A program made the position numbers and the translations under genes. Positions 41,022-47,475 of a stretch of 48,107 bases of DNA are shown in pieces. This DNA comes from a virus. The stretch's first letter is position 1. Every line of letters starts with the position of its first letter. The notes under the pieces were generated by a model. It saw only the letters and a program-made list of their open reading frames with translations, did no database searches and was not told where the DNA came from. Where the stretch lies: positions 1 through 48,107 of IMG/VR virus record IMGVR_UViG_3300025009_000025; one strand, given 5' to 3'.

Positions 41022-41040
41022 ATTCCTATTTAATAGGAAA
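41022..41040 (+). repeat. Palindrome element 7 (ATTCCTA / TTTAA / TAGGAAA)
   Basis: Seven-base arms with one mismatch, starting 2 bases after the previous stop. The start codon of the next gene is 22 bases downstream. Confidence 0.75.
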
Positions 41041-41061
41041 AACTTACAAGAGGGTATAACC

Positions 41062-41253
41062 ATGAACGGAAAACTAATTGAAATTGGAATAAAAACATAC
41101 GGCCTGCAAAAGTATAATTTTTTTGAATGTGAGGACTGTAAAACAATATATCCAGAAATGTGCGGAAAGATAATCTGCAACGGGCATATTATAGATCAAT
41201 GCCCCTGGTGCAGACCAGACAGCCGACCATGGACAAACGGAAGAGGGCAATAA
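41062..41253 (+). CDS. Zinc-ribbon protein, 63 aa
   Basis: FFECEDCKTIYPEMCGKIICNGHIIDQCPWCRPDSRPW: CEDC and CPWC frame a small treble clef. ACAAGAGGGTATAACC lies upstream. Function unknown. Confidence 0.6.
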   Translation: MNGKLIEIGIKTYGLQKYNFFECEDCKTIYPEMCGKIICNGHIIDQCPWCRPDSRPWTNGRGQ

Positions 41254-41313
41254 ACAGATAAACCTATTCAGAGCCTTCCGGGATACCGGAGGGCAAAAAG
41301 GAGGGTAAAAACA

Positions 41314-41505
41314 ATGCAATATTCAAGAGTAGGTGAAAGCGGCAAAGATTATGTTGTTAAAATAAAAAGAGGTGCTTTATATGCTGTTATGAAAATAACT
41401 TGTGATGGAAACGAGTTGTACACAAACGATTATTTACCAGTACTTGAAACTCAAATTGAGTGCGAAGACAATTGCAATAGAATTGCTAGCCAATATATAA
41501 AATAA
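41314..41505 (+). CDS. 63-aa beta-rich protein
   Basis: AAAAAGGAGGGTAAAAACA before ATG 41314. MQYSRVGESGKDYVVKIKRGALYAVMKITCDGNELYTND is a beta hairpin series, and CEDNC is near the end. Unknown. Confidence 0.55.
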   Translation: MQYSRVGESGKDYVVKIKRGALYAVMKITCDGNELYTNDYLPVLETQIECEDNCNRIASQYIK

Positions 41506-41541
41506 CCGAATGAAACGGACTGCAAAAAGGAGACGGGAAAA

Positions 41542-41742
41542 ATGGAAAATTACTCAATAGAAGAACAGGCATTGATAGGAAAAAGACTTGCTACATTGTT
41601 TTTAATGAAAAGAGACCCTGAACACCATGAGAGATTTAAAACTCTGTGGGGAACTAAAACACCTCTTGGTATCTATCACACATTTAAAAGACTTGGGGAA
41701 GATATAGAAAATGGCAATATCCTTGAAACATTAAAATTTTAA
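41542..41742 (+). CDS. 66-aa helical protein
   Basis: AAAAAGGAGACGGGAAAA before ATG 41542. Helical (MENYSIEEQALIGKRLATLFLMKRDPEHHERFKTLWGTKTPLGIYHTFKRL). Sits after a TGAAACGGACTGCAAAA junction. Unknown. Confidence 0.55.
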   Translation: MENYSIEEQALIGKRLATLFLMKRDPEHHERFKTLWGTKTPLGIYHTFKRLGEDIENGNILETLKF

Positions 41743-41756
41743 ACGGAGGTGAACCC

Positions 41757-41978
41757 ATGCCATGTAAACAATGCGGAGAAAATCCGGCTATGACGCAACA
41801 AGATAGGAGCATCACGCTGATTATACTCAAAAACGGACGGGTACGGAACTGTTTTTATAAATCATATCCGGCGGATCACGGACTCTGCTTTGCCTGTTTC
41901 AGACGGCAAAACGAGCGGATGTTTATGGCCGGACGGCAGGAAAAACTTGTTGAAATGCTTGGAAGGAGGTACGAATGA
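41757..41978 (+). CDS. Zinc-finger protein, 73 aa
   Basis: MPCKQCGENPAMTQQDRS, then GLCFACFRRQNERM: two CxxC pairs in a zinc ribbon with a helical tail (ERMFMAGRQEKLVEMLGRRYE). Overlaps the next gene by ATGA. Unknown. Confidence 0.6.
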   Translation: MPCKQCGENPAMTQQDRSITLIILKNGRVRNCFYKSYPADHGLCFACFRRQNERMFMAGRQEKLVEMLGRRYE

Positions 41979-42178
41979 AACGAATTGAGAGCATAATATG
42001 GAAACGGGCGCAACCACCACCGGAATTAATATGTATGCAATGCCCTAAACCGGCGGTTAATTTCGTGACGCTGGCAGATGAAGGCGGGGCAGAATTTGTG
42101 CTTTGCCTATGTGCTGAATGCTCGGAACTGCCGGAAGAGGAGCTGTTTAAACTGATAAGAGGAGGGCAAAATGCCTGA
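41975..42178 (+). CDS. Zinc-ribbon protein, 67 aa
   Basis: CMQCPKPAVNFVTLADEGGAEFVLCLCAECSELPEEELFKL: two CxxC knuckles with a beta hairpin between. Starts in the previous stop and overlaps the next gene by 8 bases. Confidence 0.6.
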   Translation: MKRIESIIWKRAQPPPELICMQCPKPAVNFVTLADEGGAEFVLCLCAECSELPEEELFKLIRGGQNA

Positions 42179-42392
42179 ATTTACGGTTGATTTCCAAGTC
42201 TGGTGCGCAACATGCGGGAAAGGGCTTTGCGGATATTCCAGCACTAAAAATTGGGACTTAAACGTAGAAGCCTGTCCTTATTGTATAGACCAAAAAGATG
42301 ACGAAATCAGGAGCCTTGAAAGAGAAATAACCAACCTCAATAACCAGATTGAAAGCCTGAAAGACGAAATAAACGAAATGGCAAAGGAATGA
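42171..42392 (+). CDS. Zinc-ribbon plus coiled-coil protein, 73 aa
   Basis: CATCGKGLCGYS and CPYC frame a zinc ribbon (residues 12-38), then a leucine-zipper-like helix (IRSLEREITNLNNQIESLKDEINEMAKE) for dimer formation. The stop is the start of a TGAAACGGACGGCAAAA junction. Confidence 0.65.
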   Translation: MPEFTVDFQVWCATCGKGLCGYSSTKNWDLNVEACPYCIDQKDDEIRSLEREITNLNNQIESLKDEINEMAKE

Positions 42393-42406
42393 AACGGACG
42401 GCAAAA
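42390..42406 (+). repeat. Recurring junction TGAAACGGACGGCAAAA
   Basis: The stop of one gene begins it. Other copies: 41511-41527 (one change) and 42823-42839 (one change, also on a stop). Shorter relatives follow stops at 40821 and 41740, and one lies near 42963. Confidence 0.7.
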
Positions 42407-42474
42407 CTTGTTATAAAAACTATGCAGTTTTATTAACAACTCTACAATGGAAGGCTAAAAACGAAAGGAGAATT

Positions 42475-42825
42475 ATGAGCTATTACGACAGGCACAACGA
42501 CAGGAATAAAGAGGCTCTTCGGCAAGGTGAAAAGGACGCTTTTTATGGATACCGATCTCACCGCTACGACTATGAATCACACACGGAAAGTGGCGAGGCT
42601 TACGACGATGGATATAGGACAGAGCGCAATCGCATAGAACGCCGGGAAGAAGAACGCCAAGAAGAAGAACGGCAGGAGCGGAATAGGCTGGAACGTATGC
42701 GCGAAAGACGGCAGGAAGATGAAGAAGAATATTATCAGCGGATGGAGGAAGATGCACAAACGGAAGAGGTTTTTGGTGACGCCCTTGAAACAATAAATGA
42801 GGATATGGGCGACAAAACAGAATGA
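42475..42825 (+). CDS. Charged coiled-coil protein, 116 aa
   Basis: Last gene of the operon. Very rich in E, R, D and Q (NRIERREEERQEEERQERNRLERMRERRQEDEEEYYQ), one long charged helix, with a D/Y-rich start. AAAGGAGAATT before ATG 42475. A strong terminator follows 16 bases later. Unknown function. Confidence 0.65.
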   Translation: MSYYDRHNDRNKEALRQGEKDAFYGYRSHRYDYESHTESGEAYDDGYRTERNRIERREEERQEEERQERNRLERMRERRQEDEEEYYQRMEEDAQTEEVFGDALETINEDMGDKTE

Positions 42826-42841
42826 AGCGGACGGCAAAAAG

Positions 42842-42873
42842 AAAGCCCCCTGGAATCTCCACCGGGGGGCTTT
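42842..42873. terminator. Bidirectional terminator between converging operons
   Basis: AAAGCCCCC and GGGGGCTTT (9 bp, 14-nt loop). On the minus strand the stem is followed by CTTTTTG, a good T-run for the leftward side. On the plus strand the T-run is short. It separates the 42825 gene from the leftward 42995 gene. Confidence 0.85.
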
Positions 42874-42994
42874 GACATATTATAATCCTCAGTTATGTGC
42901 CATCCGGTTTTCTATAGGCAAGCTCCTTTCCCACCCTATGTGGATTCAGGTTTAAAAATAGTATAAAACGGACGCAGAACAAAGTCAAGAATTA

Positions 42995-43141
42995 TCACAA
43001 CAGAATTGTTAAACACGCCAACAACATTAAAAGTGCCCCTGCCAACACGCTGTATATAATTATACCTACTCCGTTCGTTTCAGGTTCGTCTGGTTTTTCG
43101 AGCTGAATAAACTGATCTCCAACTTTGCCGATGTATTTCAT
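42995..43141 (-). CDS. 48-aa membrane protein
   Basis: Minus-strand ATG 43141 to TGA 42997-42995. MKYIGKVGDQFIQLEKPDEPETNGVG, then a membrane helix IIIYSVLAGALLMLLACLTILL at the very end (tail-anchored). TAGGAGAAGTC before the ATG comes from palindrome element 8, so that repeat directly supplies the ribosome site. Confidence 0.6.
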   Translation of the reverse strand: MKYIGKVGDQFIQLEKPDEPETNGVGIIIYSVLAGALLMLLACLTILL

Positions 43142-43142
43142 G

Positions 43143-43167
43143 ACTTCTCCTATTTAATAGTAAAAGT
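43143..43167 (-). repeat. Palindrome element 8 (core CTATTAAATAG on the minus strand)
   Basis: Ten-base imperfect arms ACTTCTCCTA and TAGTAAAAGT around a 5-nt centre, ending one base before the start codon of the tail-anchored protein. Confidence 0.7.
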
Positions 43168-43418
43168 GCGGGGCAAGATTCGATACTTGCAGACCTGTTT
43201 TAAGATTATTGCTTCATCGCTTCTACGGCTTCCGCCTCCACTCTGCTTTAATCTCCATGCTTCGGTCTTCCATCATGGTCTCTGTTGCGTCTATTTTTCG
43301 TAGTAACATTCATGGAATGTGCTTTACGCTTCCGCCACCCGCACACTTGATTTCAAAGGGGCTGGCTTTCGCCTTCGCATAAGCGGGCTTGCCCCGTATC
43401 AGCCGTTTTAAGGAGGGA
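43168..43418 (-). other. Gene-poor stretch with nested inverted repeats and mini-ORFs
   Basis: GTGCGGG (43166-43172) and CCCGCAC (43338-43344) enclose 165 bases, and GCAAG/CTTGC forms a hairpin just inside the left arm. Leftward mini-ORFs occur (21 codons MNVTTKNRRNRDHDGRPKHGD, and 11 codons MEIKAEWRRKP), plus an open frame without a start ending PFEIKCAGGGSVKHIP. GGCGGAAGC is repeated. It may be a structured RNA, a decayed gene, or both. No tRNA fold was found. Confidence 0.4.
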
Positions 43419-44069
43419 CTACCTATCAAGTGTTTTTCGTATATTATAAATATCCAGACAATGTAAAAATAGGCTAAAATGCTTATCTAAATTACCTATG
43501 GACGCATACTCAAAACCCTCGTCCTCTGATCTGCCTACTCTTAATATCACAACATCAACAACAGGAAAGCCGTTCTCGGTTAATAGCTCCTTATATGCCG
43601 CAACCTGGTGCTTCATTTCAGGCCATATACCAGAGCCGGAAGTCTTGATGTCAATTAGTGTTGGCTTATCGTTTAACATGGCATAAATATCAATAGTTCC
43701 ACCATATTGATGAACCTCGGATACAAGCGGGACTTCTGAAAGAATCAGCTTCAAGTCTTTACCTTTTTTCCATTCCAGGAACTTTAAAAAGCCGTTCTCC
43801 GCTTCAGATACTACCGATGGGGCATAGTCTTTCAGGTCTGGCTTCTCCCCTTTAAGCTCACACTCGATTAAATAATGGCAACAAGTCCCGATTTCCGCTT
43901 TATCATCTACATATTTTGTAGAATCAATGCCTTGAAGTCCCAAGCGATTAGCCCATGCGATTAATGCCGGTTTTGCAAGCACATTCAGAGCGGTTGTAAC
44001 TCCGACAACAATCTTGTCTTCCTTGTTGCGATACCGGATATGAGCTTTGGTCTTTTCTTTTGCTTTCAT
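43419..44069 (-). CDS. PD-(D/E)XK exonuclease (RecB/Cas4-like)
   Basis: 216 aa. The active site reads GGTIDIYAMLNDKPTLIDIKTSGSGIWPEMKHQVAAY: D127, then D140-I-K142, then Q155 and Y159. The early CCHYLIECE (H65) fits the RecB-family motif I. It would trim DNA ends for recombination or replication. Last gene of the leftward recombination operon. Confidence 0.85.
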   Translation of the reverse strand: MKAKEKTKAHIRYRNKEDKIVVGVTTALNVLAKPALIAWANRLGLQGIDSTKYVDDKAEIGTCCHYLIECELKGEKPDLKDYAPSVVSEAENGFLKFLEWKKGKDLKLILSEVPLVSEVHQYGGTIDIYAMLNDKPTLIDIKTSGSGIWPEMKHQVAAYKELLTENGFPVVDVVILRVGRSEDEGFEYASIGNLDKHFSLFLHCLDIYNIRKTLDR

Positions 44070-44077
44070 GTTTCACA

Positions 44078-44338
44078 TCAAAAAGGGGGGCTGTCATCAT
44101 CAAAAATAGTATTAGCTATCGCTTTTCGCTCTTCCTCTTCAATCATCTTTTCCAGTTTGCCGATTGCACTTCCTGCCCATTTCTCAGATAGCTTCTCCAG
44201 ATTGTCAACATAGACCTCTTTACCATCCTTCCCTACAAAGCTCGTAAGCTCAATAAGCAAAGCCCTGAAATTATCGTCTGAATCTGAGTGTAAGTTAGTA
44301 AGATACTTCCACATTTTCTGTTCCAGCTTCTCTTTCAC
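44078..44338 (-). CDS. Helical protein with SSB-like acidic tip, 86 aa
   Basis: Charged helices followed by a terminal NTIFDDDSPPF. The end matches the acidic tip of bacterial SSB (DDDIPF) that docks RecQ, RecO, PriA, Exo I and others. No OB fold is present. I infer that it either brings host repair proteins to the phage DNA or blocks their SSB pocket. It overlaps the ssDNA-binding candidate by ATGA. Confidence 0.65.
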   Translation of the reverse strand: MKEKLEQKMWKYLTNLHSDSDDNFRALLIELTSFVGKDGKEVYVDNLEKLSEKWAGSAIGKLEKMIEEEERKAIANTIFDDDSPPF

Positions 44339-44838
44339 CGTTTTTGGCTCCTTTGTACTCCAGTACTGGTGGCAGAAGTCTCTTGTGGGGGCTTCTCAGG
44401 GGCTTTATTTGCCAAATTAGGAGCTTCGGTCTGAACCGGAACCGCAGGAACGATCTTGGCAAGGTCGGCAAGGATGGCTTTTGACATAATGCCATATGAT
44501 TTAATGATTCTTGCATCACCATCCGGCTCTGTGTTAAAAATAGGAAGTTCCGCAACATACTTATCCTTTGCATAGCTCATGCAAGTCCCAAGCACCTGTG
44601 CATATATTTCAAGAGGGGACTTGCCGAATGACCTTCCACCACCTTTCTGGAATCCACCTGCTTTCGGAAAGCCACAGTAATGTTTGCCGTTCTTTTCCCA
44701 TGTGTAAAGCTCAACTTCTTTCCCTTCATGTTCCTTCAGCTTGGCATCAAAGGCAACATATTCTTGATCTCCGAATACAACTATCTTGTAATTGCCCTTA
44801 TCCACATAGCTTTTAAGTACCGCTTTTTTACTTGCCAT
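44335..44838 (-). CDS. Candidate ssDNA-binding (OB-fold) protein, 167 aa
   Basis: From ATG 44838 (AAAAGGAGATGCAGCTC): MASKKAVLKSYVDKGNYKIVVFGDQEYVAFDAKLKEHEGKEVELYTWEKNGKHYCGFP is a beta-barrel-like start, then a G/F/K-rich patch and a low-complexity P/T/S tail. The layout (barrel, then flexible tail) is SSB-like, but the acidic tip is missing and is found in the next gene. Next to an exonuclease, it may be the pair partner for strand annealing. Confidence 0.55.
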   Translation of the reverse strand: MASKKAVLKSYVDKGNYKIVVFGDQEYVAFDAKLKEHEGKEVELYTWEKNGKHYCGFPKAGGFQKGGGRSFGKSPLEIYAQVLGTCMSYAKDKYVAELPIFNTEPDGDARIIKSYGIMSKAILADLAKIVPAVPVQTEAPNLANKAPEKPPQETSATSTGVQRSQKR

Positions 44839-45079
44839 GAGCTGCATCTCCTTTTTTAACCTCTGCAATTTTAATGGACTTCAATACCTGTTTGGCTATC
44901 GCCTTCGGGTCTATTTCGCCTTCGTTAATGTCATTCGGGCTGACAAACGGTATCAATGTTCCGTTCAGGAATACACCGCCATCCCGTTTCGTGATCGCCG
45001 CCTTTGGTTCCAGGCTCAGGCTCATACCGCCATTGCCCACACTCAGGGTCAAGCCCTTTAAAACTTCCTGGTGTATCAT
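44828..45079 (-). CDS. 83-aa unknown protein
   Basis: Start ATG 45079 in an ATGA overlap with AGGAGGGCGC upstream; the longer form from 45148 is not supported. Beta-rich then helical (DPKAIAKQVLKSIKIAEVKKGD). Coupled to the ssDNA-binding candidate, so probably in the same pathway. Confidence 0.6.
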   Translation of the reverse strand: MIHQEVLKGLTLSVGNGGMSLSLEPKAAITKRDGGVFLNGTLIPFVSPNDINEGEIDPKAIAKQVLKSIKIAEVKKGDAAHGK

Positions 45080-45243
45080 GCGCCCTCCTGTTCTTTCTCT
45101 TTGGCGTTTTCGACTCGATATGCACCATATTGTTCGCTGCAAACCCACTTCTCTCCGTCTGAAGCAAACCCGAACTTCTTTACATGATGTTCCAAAATTA
45201 TTTCGTCAACTTCTTCTCGGCTGTATTTAATACTAATGTCCAT
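45076..45243 (-). CDS. 55-aa unknown protein
   Basis: ATG 45243 with AACAGGAGGGAGT. MDISIKYSREEVDEIILEHHVKKFGFASDGEKWVCSEQYGAYRVEN resembles small phage proteins that follow regulators. Unknown. Confidence 0.6.
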   Translation of the reverse strand: MDISIKYSREEVDEIILEHHVKKFGFASDGEKWVCSEQYGAYRVENAKEKEQEGA

Positions 45244-45256
45244 ACTCCCTCCTGTT

Positions 45257-45275
45257 ATTCCTATTTAGTAGGACT
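45257..45275 (-). repeat. Palindrome element 9 (core CTACTAAATAG on the minus strand)
   Basis: Arms ATTCCTA and TAGGACT around a 5-nt centre. It contains the TAA stop of the 45265 gene and ends 13 bases before the start of the next. Confidence 0.7.
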
Positions 45276-45495
45276 TTTCGCCCCTCATAGCCTGTTTGAT
45301 TTTATCAAGCTCAGACTGTTCGCCATTGATGGTTTCGTGAAGTTGTTCAGCAATATAAGCTATGAAATAACGGGGCATAAGCACAACTATTCTTTTGTTT
45401 TTGTCAGTAATAGTTATTGTGAAATTACTTTTGCTTCCTATTTTAGACACTACAACATCAAAAGGCTCTATATTGATTGTCTTTCTCCTCTTCAT
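45265..45495 (-). CDS. 76-aa unknown protein
   Basis: MKRRKTINIEPFDVVVSKIGSKSNFTITITDKNKRIVVLMPRYFIAYIAEQLHETI has beta strands then helix. AAGGAGGAACT before the ATG, which overlaps the end of a gene fossil by ATGA. Unknown. Confidence 0.6.
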   Translation of the reverse strand: MKRRKTINIEPFDVVVSKIGSKSNFTITITDKNKRIVVLMPRYFIAYIAEQLHETINGEQSELDKIKQAMRGEKSY

Positions 45496-45557
45496 AGTTC
45501 CTCCTTAAATTCATCCCAAAGTGATTGCCAGATTTCATTGTTTGATTCCCTTATTTC
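45492..45557 (-). pseudogene. Left-behind 3' end of the 46032 gene
   Basis: Open frame without a start reading EIRESNNEIWQSLWDEFKEEL then TGA, which overlaps the next ATG. It aligns with the end of the 46032 gene (ESMEAAEIWQELWNQFKGGRE): EIWQ-x-LW-x-x-FK. I read it as the original end, cut off when the 45556 nuclease gene moved in with its own replacement end. Confidence 0.75.
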
Positions 45558-46035
45558 ATAGCATTATTTTCATCTGAATATTCTTTTTAACTTCTTTAAC
45601 CGTAAGTTTTTTTGGAACAAATGTCCAATCCATTCGACTGTTTTCTTCATTAAGAAGCTCCCCACTTATTTTTCTTATCTCCAATTTAATTTTGGGGTAT
45701 AGCTCACGAAACTGAGCATAAGCTATTTTATTCTGGTGGTATGCCTGCCTTGACCCAACGACCTCTATAAAAACATTCGCTTCACCATCATAAAAATCGG
45801 GACTATATCTGAAGGTGTTTAATCGAAAATTAGCCGGAGAATATACCCAATTTGTATGTTTAAAATAATTGTCTATAAACTCAAGTTCCCTATCATGCAA
45901 AAACAACTCCTTTTCTTGTGTTAATGTCATTCTGTCTTTAACACGATACGCACGATAATAATTTCCATAACATTTTCTACATAGTTGTCTTTTTGCGTTA
46001 TAAACATTTGAATCACCACAAATCCCACAGCTCAT
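45556..46035 (-). CDS. Putative PD-(D/E)XK homing endonuclease with zinc ribbon, 159 aa
   Basis: C3, C6, C19 and C22 form an N-terminal zinc ribbon (CGICG ... CRKC) like those of homing nucleases. A nuclease-like core follows: RYSPDFYDGEANVFIEVVGSRQAYHQNK, with P79-D80 and E91-V-V, similar to VSR-/PD-(D/E)XK homing enzymes. It overlaps the 46032 gene by ATGA and is followed by a fossil of that gene's end. Confidence 0.65.
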   Translation of the reverse strand: MSCGICGDSNVYNAKRQLCRKCYGNYYRAYRVKDRMTLTQEKELFLHDRELEFIDNYFKHTNWVYSPANFRLNTFRYSPDFYDGEANVFIEVVGSRQAYHQNKIAYAQFRELYPKIKLEIRKISGELLNEENSRMDWTFVPKKLTVKEVKKNIQMKIML

Positions 46036-46238
46036 TCCCTACCTCCTTTGAATTGGTTCCAAAGCTCCTGCCATATTTCAGCCGCTTCCATGCTTTCGGT
46101 CACGTCTTCACCATCAACAAAGCATCTGTCAGACCTTCCGGCGTCTATTTCATATCCCTGATTGATAAGCCACTTTTCAAAGGCTTTTCCATCCCTTATG
46201 CTCTGGCCAACTTCGATAACGTGATTATTCTTTTTCAT
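46032..46238 (-). CDS. 68-aa protein, host gene of an endonuclease insertion
   Basis: MKKNNHVIEVGQSIRDGKAFEKWLINQGYEIDAGRSDRCFVDGEDVTESMEAAEIWQELWNQFKGGRE, first gene of the leftward operon, with AGGAG before its ATG. The last 15 residues have a diverged second copy at 45492-45557. The fold and job are unknown. Confidence 0.65.
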   Translation of the reverse strand: MKKNNHVIEVGQSIRDGKAFEKWLINQGYEIDAGRSDRCFVDGEDVTESMEAAEIWQELWNQFKGGRE

Positions 46239-46245
46239 GGCTCCT

Positions 46246-46274
46246 TTTATAAATAACTCTCAAAAATAATGCAA
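46246..46274 (-). promoter_or_regulatory. Weak leftward promoter candidate
   Basis: TTGCAT, 17 bases, TATAAA on the minus strand. The start of transcription would lie only a few bases before the ATG 46238, so the mRNA would be leaderless and its ribosome site lost. The real promoter may be farther upstream. Confidence 0.3.
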
Positions 46275-46348
46275 GTTCGGCTTAATACCATTTTCGACTG
46301 TTTTAATCCAATAAAGGCTATTATGCCCTCAAAAATACTTTGTTCATA

Positions 46349-46382
46349 GATTTGCTTCGATTTGCTTCGATTTGCTGATTTG
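46349..46382. repeat. Tandem GATTTGCTTC repeats next to a promoter
   Basis: GATTTGCTTC at 46349 and 46359, then GATTTGCT at 46369 and GATTTG at 46377, a 10-base period equal to one helical turn. The last unit runs into the -35 box TTGACA. Confidence 0.85.
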
Positions 46383-46408
46383 ACAAAAGGAAATGAATCG
46401 GTTTATAT
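46380..46408 (+). promoter_or_regulatory. Strong rightward sigma-70-type promoter
   Basis: TTGACA at 46380-46385, a 17-base spacer and TTATAT at 46403-46408. It lies about 30 bases before the first gene of the long early operon that crosses the circle junction. Confidence 0.85.
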
Positions 46409-46436
46409 ATCAGCTAAAAACAAAGGAGTTACTTTA

Positions 46437-46622
46437 ATGCCACGACCCCGCAAGGACTTCAACCAGCTCATGCTGGATTACAATCGTAGATTCGGTAAGA
46501 CATATTTTAATGTTGATTGGTGGCTCCTTGACTTGCAATTAAGGCTTTCTGTCAGGGCAATCGCTCGCTTAATCAAAGTTGACAGGACTGTTTTAACACG
46601 GAAGCTAAAGGAGCTGATATGA
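46437..46622 (+). CDS. HTH DNA-binding protein, 61 aa
   Basis: ATG 46437 (AAAGGAGTTACTTTA). MPRPRKDFNQLMLDYNRRFGKTYFNVDWWLLDLQLRLSVRAIARLIKVDRTVLTRKLKELI: the last 25 residues form a clear helix-turn-helix of the Fis/resolvase type (SVRAIARLIKVDRTVLTRKLK). First gene of the early operon, so probably its regulator. Confidence 0.75.
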   Translation: MPRPRKDFNQLMLDYNRRFGKTYFNVDWWLLDLQLRLSVRAIARLIKVDRTVLTRKLKELI

Positions 46623-46828
46623 AACATAATATTGGAAGACGACAAATAGGCATGGGTGGGAAAAAACAGAAATATGATGAATCCAATACCTTACATGAAT
46701 GTCCGCTTTGTCGGGGGACGGGCGAATCACAATCCGGCATAGGCTCATGCTCCATGTGCAGGGGTAAGGGGAAAATTGATAATAGACCAGAGCCGGATGA
46801 TTATGAGGATGAAAGGAGCCGAAGATGA
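46619..46828 (+). CDS. DnaJ-type zinc-finger protein, 69 aa
   Basis: HECPLCRGTGESQSGIGSCSMCRGKGKI contains two CxxCxGxG repeats as in the DnaJ cysteine-rich domain. Starts in the previous stop (ATGA). May act as a protein-folding or redox mini-domain; unknown. Confidence 0.7.
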   Translation: MKHNIGRRQIGMGGKKQKYDESNTLHECPLCRGTGESQSGIGSCSMCRGKGKIDNRPEPDDYEDERSRR

Positions 46829-47340
46829 TTAAGAAATATTTTACAAACAGCCTTGCAACCGGATTATCCGATATGATGCGTGTCGGAGCAGAGGTTGTCT
46901 TCTACAAAGACCATCTTGCTGAGATTGCTAAGAAAGATGTTTATATTCAACAGTTGCGCGGGGCGCTTGGTTATTCGGTTTCTGGCAATATATCTGAAAA
47001 ACCAGAAATCCTAAATGGGCTTGCGGATGCTTTACATAGGCAACTTGCCGAGAAGGACAAGGAAATCGCCGAGTTGAAGAAAGACCTTGCCCTAAACGCC
47101 TCCATGCTTGCACGTCAATGCGATTTAGCAAGAGAGGCGGAAACAGCGTGTGCCGAGAAAAGCAAACTAATTGCCTTCCTTCAAGAAGATAATGCCAGAT
47201 TATATTTTGAAATTAAAAGTCTGACAAATATTAAGGACAAGGAAATTGAAAGACTGAAATCAGCCCTTAGAACTATTACCTTTTCCACTTCACAAGTTGC
47301 GGCAAAAATAGCCGAAGAAGCACTAAAGGAGCAACCATGA
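46825..47340 (+). CDS. Coiled-coil protein, 171 aa
   Basis: Long heptad-like helices (KKDVYIQQLRGAL, then LHRQLAEKDKEIAELKKDLALNASM, then LIAFLQEDNARLYFEIKSLTNIKDKEIERLKSAL). Coupled on both sides by ATGA. Unknown function. Confidence 0.65.
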   Translation: MIKKYFTNSLATGLSDMMRVGAEVVFYKDHLAEIAKKDVYIQQLRGALGYSVSGNISEKPEILNGLADALHRQLAEKDKEIAELKKDLALNASMLARQCDLAREAETACAEKSKLIAFLQEDNARLYFEIKSLTNIKDKEIERLKSALRTITFSTSQVAAKIAEEALKEQP

Positions 47341-47474
47341 AACTCTGTGAGTGCTGTGGCAAACGACCTGTCAAAGAAGGCAACCGGAAGCTCTGTAAAA
47401 TATGCGAGAAAAAGCCTGACGAAGGCGATGCTTACAATAAGAGATACGGTCATTCAATTACGGGGAAGTCCTGA
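47337..47474 (+). CDS. 45-aa zinc-ribbon protein
   Basis: MKLCECCGKRPVKEGNRKLCKICEKKPDEGD has CECC and CKIC pairs, a minimal zinc ribbon. ATG 47337 lies in the AGGAGCAACCATGA overlap; TGA at 47472-47474. Palindrome element 10 follows 1 base later. Confidence 0.6.
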   Translation: MKLCECCGKRPVKEGNRKLCKICEKKPDEGDAYNKRYGHSITGKS

Positions 47475-47475
47475 A

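Noticed and set aside
43166-43344. A tRNA or tmRNA in the 43.2 kb gap
   Set aside because: The clamp GTGCGGG/CCCGCAC looks like an acceptor stem, but no proper T-arm, anticodon arm or CCA-type end can be drawn.
43419-44069. cas4 gene
   Set aside because: The PD-(D/E)XK core is similar, but the four-cysteine iron-sulphur motif of Cas4 is missing.
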